From NCBI RefSeq assembly GCF_027497355.1, contig NZ_CP114909.1, forward strand, positions 6,247,080 through 6,311,079: 64,000 nt of DNA, given 5' to 3'. Source of the stretch: Micromonospora sp. WMMA1947. GTDB lineage: Bacteria; Actinomycetota; Actinomycetes; Mycobacteriales; Micromonosporaceae. Both the position numbers and the translations under genes were made by a program. Below are positions 42,897 to 51,479 of the stretch, piece after piece; position 1 is the first letter of the stretch, and the number at the start of each line of letters is the position of its first letter. The notes beneath the pieces were generated by a model, which was given only the letters and a program-made list of their open reading frames with translations, was not told where the DNA came from and made no database searches.

Positions 42897-43717
42897 CGGG
42901 TGCGCTGTACGCGGTCAGTGACCTCCACGTGTCGTACGCGGAGAACCGCGCGGTGGTGGACGGCCTGCGACCGGAGACGGCGGACGACTGGCTGATCGTG
43001 GCCGGTGACGTCGGCGAGGTCTTCGCCGACGTGGAACGGACGCTGCGGCTGCTGCGCGACCGGTTCGCGCGGGTGGTGTGGGCGCCGGGCAACCACGAGC
43101 TGTGGACCCACCCGAAGGACCCGGTGACGTTGCGCGGCGTGGCCCGCTACGACGCCCTCGTCGCGATGTGCCGCGAGCTGGGCGTGCTGACCCCGGAGGA
43201 CGACTACCCGGTGTGGCGGGGCGCGGGCGGGCCGGTCACCGTGGCGCCGCTGTTCCTGCTCTACGACTACTCGTTCCGCGCCCCCGGCACCGCGACCAAG
43301 GAGGAGTCGCTGCGCGCGGCGTACGACGCCGGTGTGGTGTGCACCGACGAGATGCTGCTGCACCCCGACCCGTACCCGGATCGGGAGTCCTGGTGCGCGG
43401 CGCGGCTGGAGGTGACCCGGCGGCGGCTGGAGGCCACCGACCCGGCGCTGCCCACGGTGCTGGTCAGTCACTGGCCGCTGGTGCGGCAGCCCACCGAGGT
43501 GCTCTGGTTCCCGCAGTTCGCGCAGTGGTGCGGCACCGACCGGACGGCCGACTGGCACGTACGCCACCGCGCCGCCGTCGCGATCTACGGCCACCTGCAC
43601 ATTCCCCGCACCACGCACTACGACGGCGTGCGGTTCGAGGAGGTCTCGCTGGGCTACCCGCGCGAGTGGCGGCGCCGGGGCGGCGAGCCGGCGCCGATGA
43701 AGCGGATCCTCGGATGA
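42893..43717 (+). CDS. Calcineurin-like phosphoesterase, PptH-like
   Basis: 274 residues. Metallophosphoesterase motifs in order: SDLHVSYAEN (D-x-H), AGDVGEVF (GD), PGNHELW (GNHE), VSHWPLV, GHLHIP. It lies directly before, and overlaps, a phosphopantetheinyl transferase gene. In Mycobacterium tuberculosis the neighbour of pptT is Rv2795c (PptH), which removes 4'-phosphopantetheine from acyl carrier proteins; the same role is inferred here from order and fold. GTG at 42893 overlaps pip. Confidence 0.85.
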   Translation: MTGALYAVSDLHVSYAENRAVVDGLRPETADDWLIVAGDVGEVFADVERTLRLLRDRFARVVWAPGNHELWTHPKDPVTLRGVARYDALVAMCRELGVLTPEDDYPVWRGAGGPVTVAPLFLLYDYSFRAPGTATKEESLRAAYDAGVVCTDEMLLHPDPYPDRESWCAARLEVTRRRLEATDPALPTVLVSHWPLVRQPTEVLWFPQFAQWCGTDRTADWHVRHRAAVAIYGHLHIPRTTHYDGVRFEEVSLGYPREWRRRGGEPAPMKRILG

Positions 43718-44376
43718 TCGGCACGCTGCTGCCGGCCGGGGCGATGGCCGTGGAGGCGTTCGCCGACCGGCCGGGCGAGACGCCGTACCCGGGCGAGGAG
43801 GACCTCGTGGCCCGCGCGGTGGCCACGCGCCGCCAGGAGTTCGTCACGGCCCGGCGCTGCGCGCGGGAGGCGCTGGCCCGCCTCGGGTACGCCCCGGCGC
43901 CGATCCGCCCCGGGCCCCGCCGGGAGCCGGTCTGGCCGGCCGGCGTGGTGGGCAGCATCACCCACTGCACCGGCTACCGGGCGGCGGCGGTGGCCCCGGC
44001 CGGGGCGCTGGCCGGTCTGGGCATCGACGCGGAGCCGCACGAGCCGCTGCCCGACGGGGTGGCCGGGGTGGTCACCGTGGCGGGCGAGCCGGAGCGGCTG
44101 GCCGCGCTGCGCGCCGCCGACCCGGCGACGCACTGGGACCGGCTGCTGTTCAGCGCCAAGGAGTCGGTCTACAAGGCGTGGTACCCGCTGACCGGGCGCT
44201 GGCTCGGGTTCGAGGAGGCGGAGCTGACCTTCGACCGGGACGGCCGGTTCACCGCCCGGATCCTGGTCGACGGCACCCGCGCCGACGGCGGCCCGCCGCT
44301 GGACGTCCTGGACGGCCGCTGGCTGGTAGACGGTGGGCTGCTGCTCACCGCCGTGGCCGTACCGCACCGGTCCTGA
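43714..44376 (+). CDS. 4'-phosphopantetheinyl transferase (EntD/PptT type)
   Basis: 220 residues. Transferase motifs: SITHCTGYRAAAV near 80-92, GIDAEPHEPLP near 103-113 with the Mg-binding D-x-E, and FSAKESVYKAWYP near 148-160. It loads 4'-phosphopantetheine from CoA onto carrier proteins of polyketide, peptide and fatty-acid synthases. ATG at 43714 overlaps the phosphoesterase stop, so enzyme and probable antagonist are made together. Confidence 0.92.
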   Translation: MIGTLLPAGAMAVEAFADRPGETPYPGEEDLVARAVATRRQEFVTARRCAREALARLGYAPAPIRPGPRREPVWPAGVVGSITHCTGYRAAAVAPAGALAGLGIDAEPHEPLPDGVAGVVTVAGEPERLAALRAADPATHWDRLLFSAKESVYKAWYPLTGRWLGFEEAELTFDRDGRFTARILVDGTRADGGPPLDVLDGRWLVDGGLLLTAVAVPHRS

Positions 44377-44399
44377 CCAGCGATACCGCGATTGTTCCG

Positions 44400-44424
44400 G
44401 TTTGCCCGCCCCGAGCTGGGGTAG
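44400..44424 (+). promoter_or_regulatory. Sigma-B-like promoter of the catalase gene (GTTT-N15-GGGTAG)
   Basis: Fits GNNT-N14-16-GGGTA, 44 bases upstream of the catalase ATG; a stress-inducible catalase would be expected to have such a promoter. Confidence 0.6.
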
Positions 44425-44468
44425 GGCCGAAGGGGCCTGGACATTTAGCTGTAGGAGGACAGGTCCTG

Positions 44469-46730
44469 ATGGAATCCAGCAAGCCCGCCCAGATCGTCAA
44501 GGGTGTCGTCGAAGCCGCCGTCGAGAAGGTCGGTGACGCGCTGACTCCGGACGTGCCCGGCGCTCCCGGCAGCGCGCCGCCACCGCTGGAGGAGCCGACC
44601 ACGCCGCACGGCCCGCTGCCGCCCAAGGCCGAGCAGGGCGCGCCGGACACCCGGACCCCGACCGGCGCCGAGACCGGCGTGCCGAAGATCGCCAAGGGGC
44701 AGCAGGGCGCGTACCTCACCACGGCCAACGGGGCCCGGCTGCGCGACACCGACCACTCGCTCAAGGCCGGTCCGCGCGGCCCGGTCCTGCTCCAGGACCA
44801 CCACCTGCGGGAGAAGATCACCCACTTCGACCACGAGCGGATCCCGGAGCGGGTGGTGCACGCCCGGGGCGCCGGTGCGCACGGCACGTTCGTCGCGTAC
44901 GGCACCGCCGAGGAGGTGACCCGGGCCGGGTTCCTGAAGAAGGGGCGGGAGACGCCGGTCTTCGTCCGCTTCTCCACCGTGCTGGGCTCGCGCGGCTCGG
45001 CCGACACGGTCCGCGACACCCGGGGCTTCGCCACCAAGTTCTACACCGACGAGGGCACGTTCGACCTGGTCGCCAACAACATCCCGGTGTTCTTCATCCA
45101 GGACGCGATCAAGTTCCCGGACGTCATCCACGCGGGCAAGCCGCACCCGGACCGGGAGATCCCGCAGGCGCAGAGCGCGCACGACACGTTCTGGGACTTC
45201 GTCTCGCTGCACACCGAGGCGCAGCACCACACCATCTGGAACATGTCCGACCGGGGCATCCCGCGGTCCTACCGGACCATGGAGGGCTTCGGCGTGCACA
45301 CGTTCCGCATGGTCGACGAGGCCGGGGCGACGGTGCTGGTCAAGTTCCACTGGAAGCCGAAGCTGGGCGTGCACTCCCTGACCTGGGAGGAGGCACAGCT
45401 GATCGGCGGCATCGACCCCGACTACCACCGCCGCGACCTGTACGACGCGATCGAGGCCGGCGCGTACCCGGAGTGGGAGCTGGGCATCCAGGTCTTCCCG
45501 GACACGCCGGAGGAGACGTTCGCCGGGATCGACCTGCTCGACCCGACGAAGATCGTGCCGGAGGAGCTGGCGCCGGTGCAGCCGATCGGCAAGCTCACGC
45601 TGAACAAGACGCCGCGGAACTTCTTCGCCGAGACCGAGCAGGTGGCGTTCCACGTCGGGCACCTGCCGCCGGGCATCGACGTGACGAACGACCCGCTGCT
45701 GCAGGGCCGTCTCTTCTCGTACGTGGACACGCAGCTCACCCGCCTGGGCGGCCCGAACTTCACCCAGATTCCGATCAACCGGCCGCACGCCGACGTCAAC
45801 GACATGCTGCGTGACGGCTTCCACCAGCACGCGGTGCACGCCGGGGTGGCGCCGTACCGGCCGAACTCGCTCGACGGCGGCAACCCGTTCCCGGCCGGCG
45901 ACCGGGAGCACGCGTTCGTGGACACCCCGGTGACGGTGGCCGAGGCGCCGAAGGTGCGTGCCTCGCCGGCCTCCTTCGACGACCACTACAGCCAGGTACG
46001 CCTGTTCTGGCAGAGCATGTCGCCGGTGGAGAAGGAACACATCATCCGGGCGTACACGTTCGAGCTGGGCAAGTGCTACCACCAGGCGATCAAGGAGCGG
46101 CAGCTCCAGTGCCTGGCGAACGTGGACCCGGTGCTGTGCGAGCAGGTGGCGATCGGTCTGGGCCTGCCCGTGCCGCAGCCCACCGTGCCGCTGGCGGAGG
46201 TGCAGCCCAGCCCGGCGCTGTCCCAGGTGGGCCGGGAGTGGCCGGCCGACGGCCGGATGGTCGGCATCGTGGTCGACGCCCAGGCCGGCCTGGACGACGT
46301 GCACGAGGTACGCCGGGCGGTGGCCGCCGCCGGCATGGTGCCGTTGCTGATCGCCGCGCACGGCGGCACCGTCGACGGGCTGCCGGTGCAGCGCACGTTC
46401 GCCACCGGCCGCTCGGTCGAGTTCGACGCGGTGCTGCTGGCCGGCGCCCCGGCCCCGGCGCCGGATGCGCTGCCGGCCCGCGACGCCAAGGCCGGCGCAC
46501 CGGGCGGGGCCACCGTCGACCCGCGGGTGCTCCTGCTGGTCGAGGAGGCGTGGCGGCACGCCAAGGTGATCGGCGCCTGGGGCGCCGGTGCCGAGGTGCT
46601 GAACCAGGCCGGCGTCACCGGCACGCCCGGCGTGGTCACCGGTGGTTCCGGTGCCGAGGTGCTCGCCGAGGTGCAGCGGCTGATGGCGGCGCACCGGGTC
46701 TGGGAGAGGTTCCCGGCCTCGGTCGCCTGA
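44469..46730 (+). CDS. katE: Large-subunit catalase, HPII/KatE type
   Basis: 753 residues, the large-subunit length. A disordered 80-residue N-terminus is followed by the catalase barrel (His in ERVVHARGAGAHG near 129, Asn in VANNIPVFF near 202, heme-ligand Tyr in RLFSYVDTQLTRLG near 418) and the C-terminal flavodoxin-like domain of HPII (MVGIVVDAQAGLDDVHE near 597 onward). It dismutates hydrogen peroxide. ATG with AGGAGG and a sigma-B-like promoter upstream point to stress or stationary-phase expression. Confidence 0.94.
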   Translation: MESSKPAQIVKGVVEAAVEKVGDALTPDVPGAPGSAPPPLEEPTTPHGPLPPKAEQGAPDTRTPTGAETGVPKIAKGQQGAYLTTANGARLRDTDHSLKAGPRGPVLLQDHHLREKITHFDHERIPERVVHARGAGAHGTFVAYGTAEEVTRAGFLKKGRETPVFVRFSTVLGSRGSADTVRDTRGFATKFYTDEGTFDLVANNIPVFFIQDAIKFPDVIHAGKPHPDREIPQAQSAHDTFWDFVSLHTEAQHHTIWNMSDRGIPRSYRTMEGFGVHTFRMVDEAGATVLVKFHWKPKLGVHSLTWEEAQLIGGIDPDYHRRDLYDAIEAGAYPEWELGIQVFPDTPEETFAGIDLLDPTKIVPEELAPVQPIGKLTLNKTPRNFFAETEQVAFHVGHLPPGIDVTNDPLLQGRLFSYVDTQLTRLGGPNFTQIPINRPHADVNDMLRDGFHQHAVHAGVAPYRPNSLDGGNPFPAGDREHAFVDTPVTVAEAPKVRASPASFDDHYSQVRLFWQSMSPVEKEHIIRAYTFELGKCYHQAIKERQLQCLANVDPVLCEQVAIGLGLPVPQPTVPLAEVQPSPALSQVGREWPADGRMVGIVVDAQAGLDDVHEVRRAVAAAGMVPLLIAAHGGTVDGLPVQRTFATGRSVEFDAVLLAGAPAPAPDALPARDAKAGAPGGATVDPRVLLLVEEAWRHAKVIGAWGAGAEVLNQAGVTGTPGVVTGGSGAEVLAEVQRLMAAHRVWERFPASVA

Positions 46731-46742
46731 TCTCGTCGAAGT

Positions 46743-46778
46743 GCGTGGGGCGGTCCCGGATCCGGGACCGCCCCACGC
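46743..46778 (+). terminator. 36-bp perfect palindrome after the catalase gene
   Basis: GCGTGGGGCGGTCCCGGA and its exact complement, 18-bp with no spacer, starting 13 bases past the catalase stop. As RNA, the centre must open into a small loop. Confidence 0.8.
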
Positions 46779-46816
46779 CCACGTTTGCCGCGGCCCCGCC
46801 CGGGAACGAGCAGTGG

Positions 46817-47917
46817 ATGAACGGGCCTGTGGCCGACGAACCGGTCGGCGAGCTGGAACTGGTGCACACCTTCACCGGGGCGATGCCGACCGGGGTGAGC
46901 GTGTCGCACACCGGCCGGATCTTCGTCAACTTCCCGAAGTGGGGCGACGAGGTGCCGGCCACGGTGGTCGAACTGCGCGACGGCCGTGAGGTGCCGTTCC
47001 CCGATCAGGGCTGGAACGACCCGTCCGGCGACGACGACGCGGGCGCGTTCGTCTCGGTGCAGAGCATCGTGGTCGACCCGGCCGACCGTCTCTGGGTGCT
47101 CGACACCGGCAGCCCGATGTTCCAGCCCACGAAGCCGGGCGGGCCGAAGCTGGTCCGCGTCGACCTGGACACCGACGCCGTCGGACAGGTGATCACGTTC
47201 CCGGCCGACGTGGCGCTGCCCACGACGTACCTCAACGACGTCCGGTTCGACCTGCGCCGCGGCGAGGCGGGTCTGGCCTACATCACCGACTCCTCCGACT
47301 CCGGTCCGAACGGCCTCATCGTGGTGGACCTCGCCACCGGGGAGTCCTGGCGCCGGCTGCACGAGCATCCGTCCACCAAGGCCGAACCGCTGTCGGCGTT
47401 CCGGCCGGTGGTGGAGGGGCGGCCGTTCCTGCAACGCCCGGCGGACGGGCCGGCGAAGCCGGTCTCGATGGGTTCGGACGGCATCGCGATCTCCGCCGAC
47501 GGCGCCCGGCTGTACTACTGCCCGCTCGCCTCGCGCCGCTGGTACAGCGTGGCCACCGACGCGCTGGCCGACCGGTCGCTCGGCGACGAGCAGGTCGCCG
47601 CCACGGTGGTGGACGAGGGCGACAAGGGCACCGGCTCCGACGGTCTGGAGACCGACGACTCCGGGGCGCTCTACCTGACCGCGTACGAGCACAACGCGGT
47701 GCTGCGGCGCCGCCCGGACGGGGAGTTCGAGACAGTGGTGCACGATCCGCGCCTGCAGTGGCCGGACACCATGTCGGTCGCCGTCGACGGCCACCTCTAC
47801 GTCACCGCGAACCAGTTGCACCGGCAGGCGACCTACCAGGGTGGACGTGATCTGCGGCGCAAGCCGTACGCGCTGTTCCGGGTGCCGATCGGTGCCGGGC
47901 CGGTACTGCTGCGCTGA
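46817..47917 (+). CDS. Major royal jelly/yellow-family beta-propeller protein
   Basis: 366 residues with no signal peptide. The MRJP pattern is clear: GRIFVNFPKWGDEVPATVVEL near 34-54, RLWVLDTGSP near 92, YLNDVRFDL, ITDSSDSGPNGLIVVDL near 155, DGIAISADGARLYYCPLASRR near 222, YEHNAVLRR, and WPDTMSVAVDGHLYVT. Family members are lactonase-like or ligand-binding proteins; the bacterial ones are uncharacterised. ATG at 46817. The catalase gene is upstream, separated by a perfect palindrome. Confidence 0.85.
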   Translation: MNGPVADEPVGELELVHTFTGAMPTGVSVSHTGRIFVNFPKWGDEVPATVVELRDGREVPFPDQGWNDPSGDDDAGAFVSVQSIVVDPADRLWVLDTGSPMFQPTKPGGPKLVRVDLDTDAVGQVITFPADVALPTTYLNDVRFDLRRGEAGLAYITDSSDSGPNGLIVVDLATGESWRRLHEHPSTKAEPLSAFRPVVEGRPFLQRPADGPAKPVSMGSDGIAISADGARLYYCPLASRRWYSVATDALADRSLGDEQVAATVVDEGDKGTGSDGLETDDSGALYLTAYEHNAVLRRRPDGEFETVVHDPRLQWPDTMSVAVDGHLYVTANQLHRQATYQGGRDLRRKPYALFRVPIGAGPVLLR

Positions 47918-47955
47918 CCGAGGGCGCATGCCGCGTCACGTATCGAAGTGTGTCG

Positions 47956-47984
47956 TTGACGGCTTAGTTAATACTCTTTAATAT
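47956..47984 (+). promoter_or_regulatory. Strong housekeeping-type promoter of the chitinase gene
   Basis: TTGACG, 17-bp spacer, TAATAT: nearly consensus. Repeated TTAATA in the spacer makes this stretch unusually AT-rich for the window. Confidence 0.7.
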
Positions 47985-48037
47985 TCGGGCCACCTCGAGG
48001 AACACCCCATCCGCCCCCGTCCCCGGGAAGGCCCTCG

Positions 48038-49411
48038 ATGCCCAGACCTCACCTCCGGCGGCGCCTGGCCGCCGGTGCGCTCGCGCTGGCCACCACCGCC
48101 GCGACGCTCACACTCGCCCCCACCGCCGCCGAGGCGGTGGTGCTGCCGAACAACTTCAAGAGCGTCGGCTACATGCCCTCCTGGAGCGGCAACGTCAACA
48201 CCATCCAGTACGGCAAGCTCACCCACATCAACTACGCGTTCGTGCTCCCCAACGGCGACGGCAGCCTGCGCCCGGTGGAGAACCCGAGCAAGCTCTCCTC
48301 ACTCGTGTCGCTCGGGCACGCCAACAACGTCAAGGTCTCCATCGCCGTCGGCGGCTGGAACGACGGCGACGACTCCGCGTTCGAGGCGCTCGCCGCCAAC
48401 TCCGGCACGCGCACCGCCTTCGTCAACAACCTGATCGCCTTCGTCAACCAGTACAACCTCGACGGCGTCGACATGGACTGGGAGTACCCCGACCCGGGCG
48501 CCTCGGCGAACAACTACACGCTGCTCATGCAGCAGCTCGGCAGCGCCCTGCACAGCCGCGGCAAACTGCTCACCGCCGCCGTGGTCTCGGAGGGCTACTA
48601 CGTCGACGGCGTGCCCACCGCCGTCTTCGGCTCGGTGGACTGGCTGAACATCATGGCGTACGACGGCGGCAGCCCGCACGCCAACTACGACTGGTCGATC
48701 GCCAGCATCAACAGGTGGAAGTCGCGCGGCCTGCCCGCCGCCAAGGCGGTGCTGGGCGTGCCCTTCTACAGCCGGCCCGGCTACTACACCTACTCCGCGC
48801 TGGTCGGCATGGACCCGGCGAACGCCAACCGGGACTGCACCACAGTGGGTGGCGCGCAGCAGTGCTACAACGGCGTACCGACGGTGAAGCGCAAGACCCA
48901 GTGGGCCATGGCGAACGCCGGCGGGATGATGAACTGGGAGCTGTCGCAGGACACCACCGGTTCGACCTCACTGGTCAGCGCGATCTACGACACCCTCACC
49001 GGCGGCGGCAACCCGCCGCCGTCCGGGCGTACCGGGCCGATCACCGGCATCGGCGGCGCCTGCGTGGACGTCGCGGCCGCGAGCACCGCGAACGGCACCG
49101 CGATCCAGCTGTACGGCTGCAACGGCACCGCCGCGCAGAGCTGGACCGTCGCCGGTGACGGCACGCTGCGCGCTCTGGGCAAGTGCCTGGACGTGACGAG
49201 CGCCGGCACCGCGAACGGCACCACGATCCAGCTCTGGGACTGCAACGGCACCGGGGCCCAGGTCTGGGCGGCCCAGAGCAACGGCACGCTGCGCAACCCG
49301 GCGTCGGGCCGCTGCCTGGACGCCACCGGCAACAGCTCCGCCAACGGCACCCGGCTGCAGATCTGGGACTGCTTCGGCGGCGCGAACCAGGTCTGGCGGC
49401 TGCCGGCCTGA
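48038..49411 (+). CDS. Secreted GH18 chitinase with ricin-type lectin domain
   Basis: 457 residues. Signal peptide 1 to about 33. GH18 barrel: SIAVGGWNDGDD near 103 and catalytic DGVDMDWEYPDP near 141, with the acid Glu in DWE. Two loop cysteines at 267 and 277. After a GGGNPPPSG hinge, about 330-457 is a beta-trefoil ricin-B lectin with three QxW repeats (AQSW, AQVW, NQVW). It cuts chitin outside the cell and can bind sugar polymers. Near-consensus promoter upstream; no obvious DasR-like site. Confidence 0.94.
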   Translation: MPRPHLRRRLAAGALALATTAATLTLAPTAAEAVVLPNNFKSVGYMPSWSGNVNTIQYGKLTHINYAFVLPNGDGSLRPVENPSKLSSLVSLGHANNVKVSIAVGGWNDGDDSAFEALAANSGTRTAFVNNLIAFVNQYNLDGVDMDWEYPDPGASANNYTLLMQQLGSALHSRGKLLTAAVVSEGYYVDGVPTAVFGSVDWLNIMAYDGGSPHANYDWSIASINRWKSRGLPAAKAVLGVPFYSRPGYYTYSALVGMDPANANRDCTTVGGAQQCYNGVPTVKRKTQWAMANAGGMMNWELSQDTTGSTSLVSAIYDTLTGGGNPPPSGRTGPITGIGGACVDVAAASTANGTAIQLYGCNGTAAQSWTVAGDGTLRALGKCLDVTSAGTANGTTIQLWDCNGTGAQVWAAQSNGTLRNPASGRCLDATGNSSANGTRLQIWDCFGGANQVWRLPA

Positions 49412-49417
49412 GCGGGC

Positions 49418-49449
49418 GTCCCCGCCGGGCGGCCCGGCCCGGCGGGGAC
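49418..49449. terminator. Bidirectional hairpin between chitinase and DUF2804 genes
   Basis: Perfect 13-bp stem (49418-49430 with 49437-49449), 6-nt loop, between convergent stops. Confidence 0.75.
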
Positions 49450-49454
49450 CGGCC

Positions 49455-50432
49455 TCACCAGCGGTTGCGGGCCTCCTCGGCCCAGCCGACCAGGCCGTCC
49501 AGATCCACGCGCTCGCCGTCGTCGGTCGCCGCCCAGCCGGTGAAGTGCCCGAAGCACTGGTGCGTCTCGCCGGCCAGCACGAGCAGGTTGGTACGCGCCA
49601 CCCGCTCGTGGAACGGGTGGAACGTCACGTCCACCCGGTCGCCGGTGATCCGCCACGGCCGCAGCCAGTCGGCGGTGTCGTACTCCCAGGTCAGATCGGC
49701 GCCGATCTTGTGCAGCCGCCCGTCGACGAAGACCGCGTTCTCGGTCGAGCCGGTGCCGTCGGTCCACTTGCCGCCGAGCTGGATCGACCGGCCCGGCCCG
49801 CTGCCGGCCGCCCAGTTCCACCGCACCGCGTACCGCCACTTGCCCCGGCCGTGGTCGAGCGCCGCGTACGACCCCTCCCCCACCGGGTACGCCGTGCCGT
49901 CCACGGTGATCGTGCCGTGCACCGGCCGGCCGATGTCCTTGACCGTGTACTGGAACCGTCGGGTACTCCACGGCACCACCACGCCGAGCGACTCGTGCCC
50001 CGCCGGCAGCGGCACGGTCAGGTCCACCTCGACGCCCGGCGCGGTCGCCCGCACGGTGCTGCCGTCCGGGCCCTGGTCCACCGCGACGGTCAGCTTCCCG
50101 CCCCGGGCCCGGACCGGACCGGCGCCGCTGACCGGCGGCAGCACGGTACCCCGGGCGAGCGGCACCACCGCCTCCGCAGTCGTCTCCCGGCCGGTGCTCC
50201 GGTCGAGCAGGTAGAGGCTCTGCACCCCGGCGTAGTCGAGCGACGACACGACCAGGCCGAGGATGTGCGTCGGTGTGACCACACCCCAGTGCTCCCACCG
50301 CTTGGCCCGGCCCCAGCCGCGCAGGTTCGCCCGGTGCAGCGGCCGGCGGCTCCAGCCGACCGCGTCCGGGTTCAGCCGCCCGTCCGGCCGGCACAGGTCG
50401 ACCGGCTCGGTGATCTCCCGCTCATGCGTCAT
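49455..50432 (-). CDS. DUF2804 domain protein
   Basis: 325 residues matching DUF2804: opening with ITEPVDLCRPDGRLNPDAVGWSRRPLH and a lipocalin-like/hydroxyneurosporene-synthase-like beta body (YAALDHGRGKWRYAVRWNWAAG near 175-196, ENAVFVDGRLHKIG near 226). Function unknown; some relatives look like lipid- or carotenoid-modifying enzymes. The ATG at 50432. It is the only minus-strand gene between the chitinase and the exported cyclophilin gene. Confidence 0.85.
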   Translation of the reverse strand: MTHEREITEPVDLCRPDGRLNPDAVGWSRRPLHRANLRGWGRAKRWEHWGVVTPTHILGLVVSSLDYAGVQSLYLLDRSTGRETTAEAVVPLARGTVLPPVSGAGPVRARGGKLTVAVDQGPDGSTVRATAPGVEVDLTVPLPAGHESLGVVVPWSTRRFQYTVKDIGRPVHGTITVDGTAYPVGEGSYAALDHGRGKWRYAVRWNWAAGSGPGRSIQLGGKWTDGTGSTENAVFVDGRLHKIGADLTWEYDTADWLRPWRITGDRVDVTFHPFHERVARTNLLVLAGETHQCFGHFTGWAATDDGERVDLDGLVGWAEEARNRW

Positions 50433-50502
50433 CGCCGCAGGCTACCGGCGGCGACGCGGGCCCGGCGGGCGGCCTCGGCAGCCGTCCCGCCGGGCCGTTA
50501 CG

Positions 50503-51261
50503 TCAGCGGCCCTGCTTGGCGCGGCAGATCTCCACCGGCACCGCCGGGGCGCCGTCGACCGGCGCCGGATCCTCCGGGGTGGGCGCGATGCCGCCGGCCG
50601 AGATCCGGTCCAGCGTGGCCAGCCCGGCCGCGTCGACCTGGCCGAACACCGTGTAGTTGGGGCGCAGCGCCGAGTCGGCCTGGACCAGGAAGAACTGGCT
50701 GCCGTTGGTGTCCGGGCCGGCGTTGGCCATGGCCAGGGTGCCGCGCGCGTACAGGCGGCGTACACCGGTCGGGTCGGTCGGCGCGGGCGGCAGGTCGGTG
50801 GGCAGCTCGTCGCGGTACCGGTAACCAGGACCGCCCGAGCCGGTGCCGGACGGGTCGCCGCACTGCAGCACGGTCAGCGTCGGGTACGCGGTGAGCCGGT
50901 GGCAGGGCGTCCGGTCGTAGAAGCGCTTGCGGACCAGGTGCAGGAAGCTCTGCACGGTGCACGGCGCCTGCTCGCGGTCCAGCGTCAGCCCGATCGGCCC
51001 CTGGTTGGTGCGCAGCGTGACCCGCACGGTGCCCCGGTCCGGCGTACGGCGCGGGTCCGGCGGCAGCGACACCGGCCGGGCGGCCGGCTCGTCCGGCGTC
51101 GGCGTGTACGCGCACGGCCCCTTGGTGGGCGCGGGGTCGGCGGGCGGCGCCGCGGTCGCGGCGACACCGGCGGCGGCGACGATCGTCGCGGCGGCCACGC
51201 TCACCCCGGCGAGGCGGGCCAGCAGGGGTAAGGCGGCGTGCGTTCGGGTTTCGCTCGACAC
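50503..51261 (-). CDS. Exported peptidyl-prolyl cis-trans isomerase, cyclophilin type
   Basis: 252 residues. A hydrophobic segment at 13-38 is a signal peptide or anchor, and a cyclophilin domain covers about 80-252: VTLRTNQGPIGLTLD, FYDRTPCHRLT (with active Arg), GTLAMANAGPDTNGSQFFLV, FGQVDAAGLATLDRI. Extra cysteines (CAYTP, PCTVQ, PCHRL, LQCGDP) may form disulfides outside. It would assist folding of secreted proteins. GTG at 51261 after GGGAGGACC. Confidence 0.9.
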   Translation of the reverse strand: MSSETRTHAALPLLARLAGVSVAAATIVAAAGVAATAAPPADPAPTKGPCAYTPTPDEPAARPVSLPPDPRRTPDRGTVRVTLRTNQGPIGLTLDREQAPCTVQSFLHLVRKRFYDRTPCHRLTAYPTLTVLQCGDPSGTGSGGPGYRYRDELPTDLPPAPTDPTGVRRLYARGTLAMANAGPDTNGSQFFLVQADSALRPNYTVFGQVDAAGLATLDRISAGGIAPTPEDPAPVDGAPAVPVEICRAKQGR

Positions 51262-51479
51262 GGTGGTCCTCCCTGGACTCGTGGTACCAGAACGACCGGA
51301 GTCTATGGATCAGGTCATCCGATGTCGACGCGGGCGCTCGGCGGGTCGAAAGTCGGTTGCCGGCCCGCGCCGCTTCCGAGAAGGTGATCGGCATGACGTT
51401 CTGACGGATCGCACCCAGCCCGCAGGCCCCTCCTCGCCGCCTGCCGTTCCCGCTTCTCTTTCCGCAGAATCGAGCGTCT

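Noticed and set aside
51262..51411. Minus-strand frame beginning MPITFSEAARAG upstream of the cyclophilin gene
   Set aside because: It is out of frame with the cyclophilin, has no ribosome-binding site and no family resemblance.
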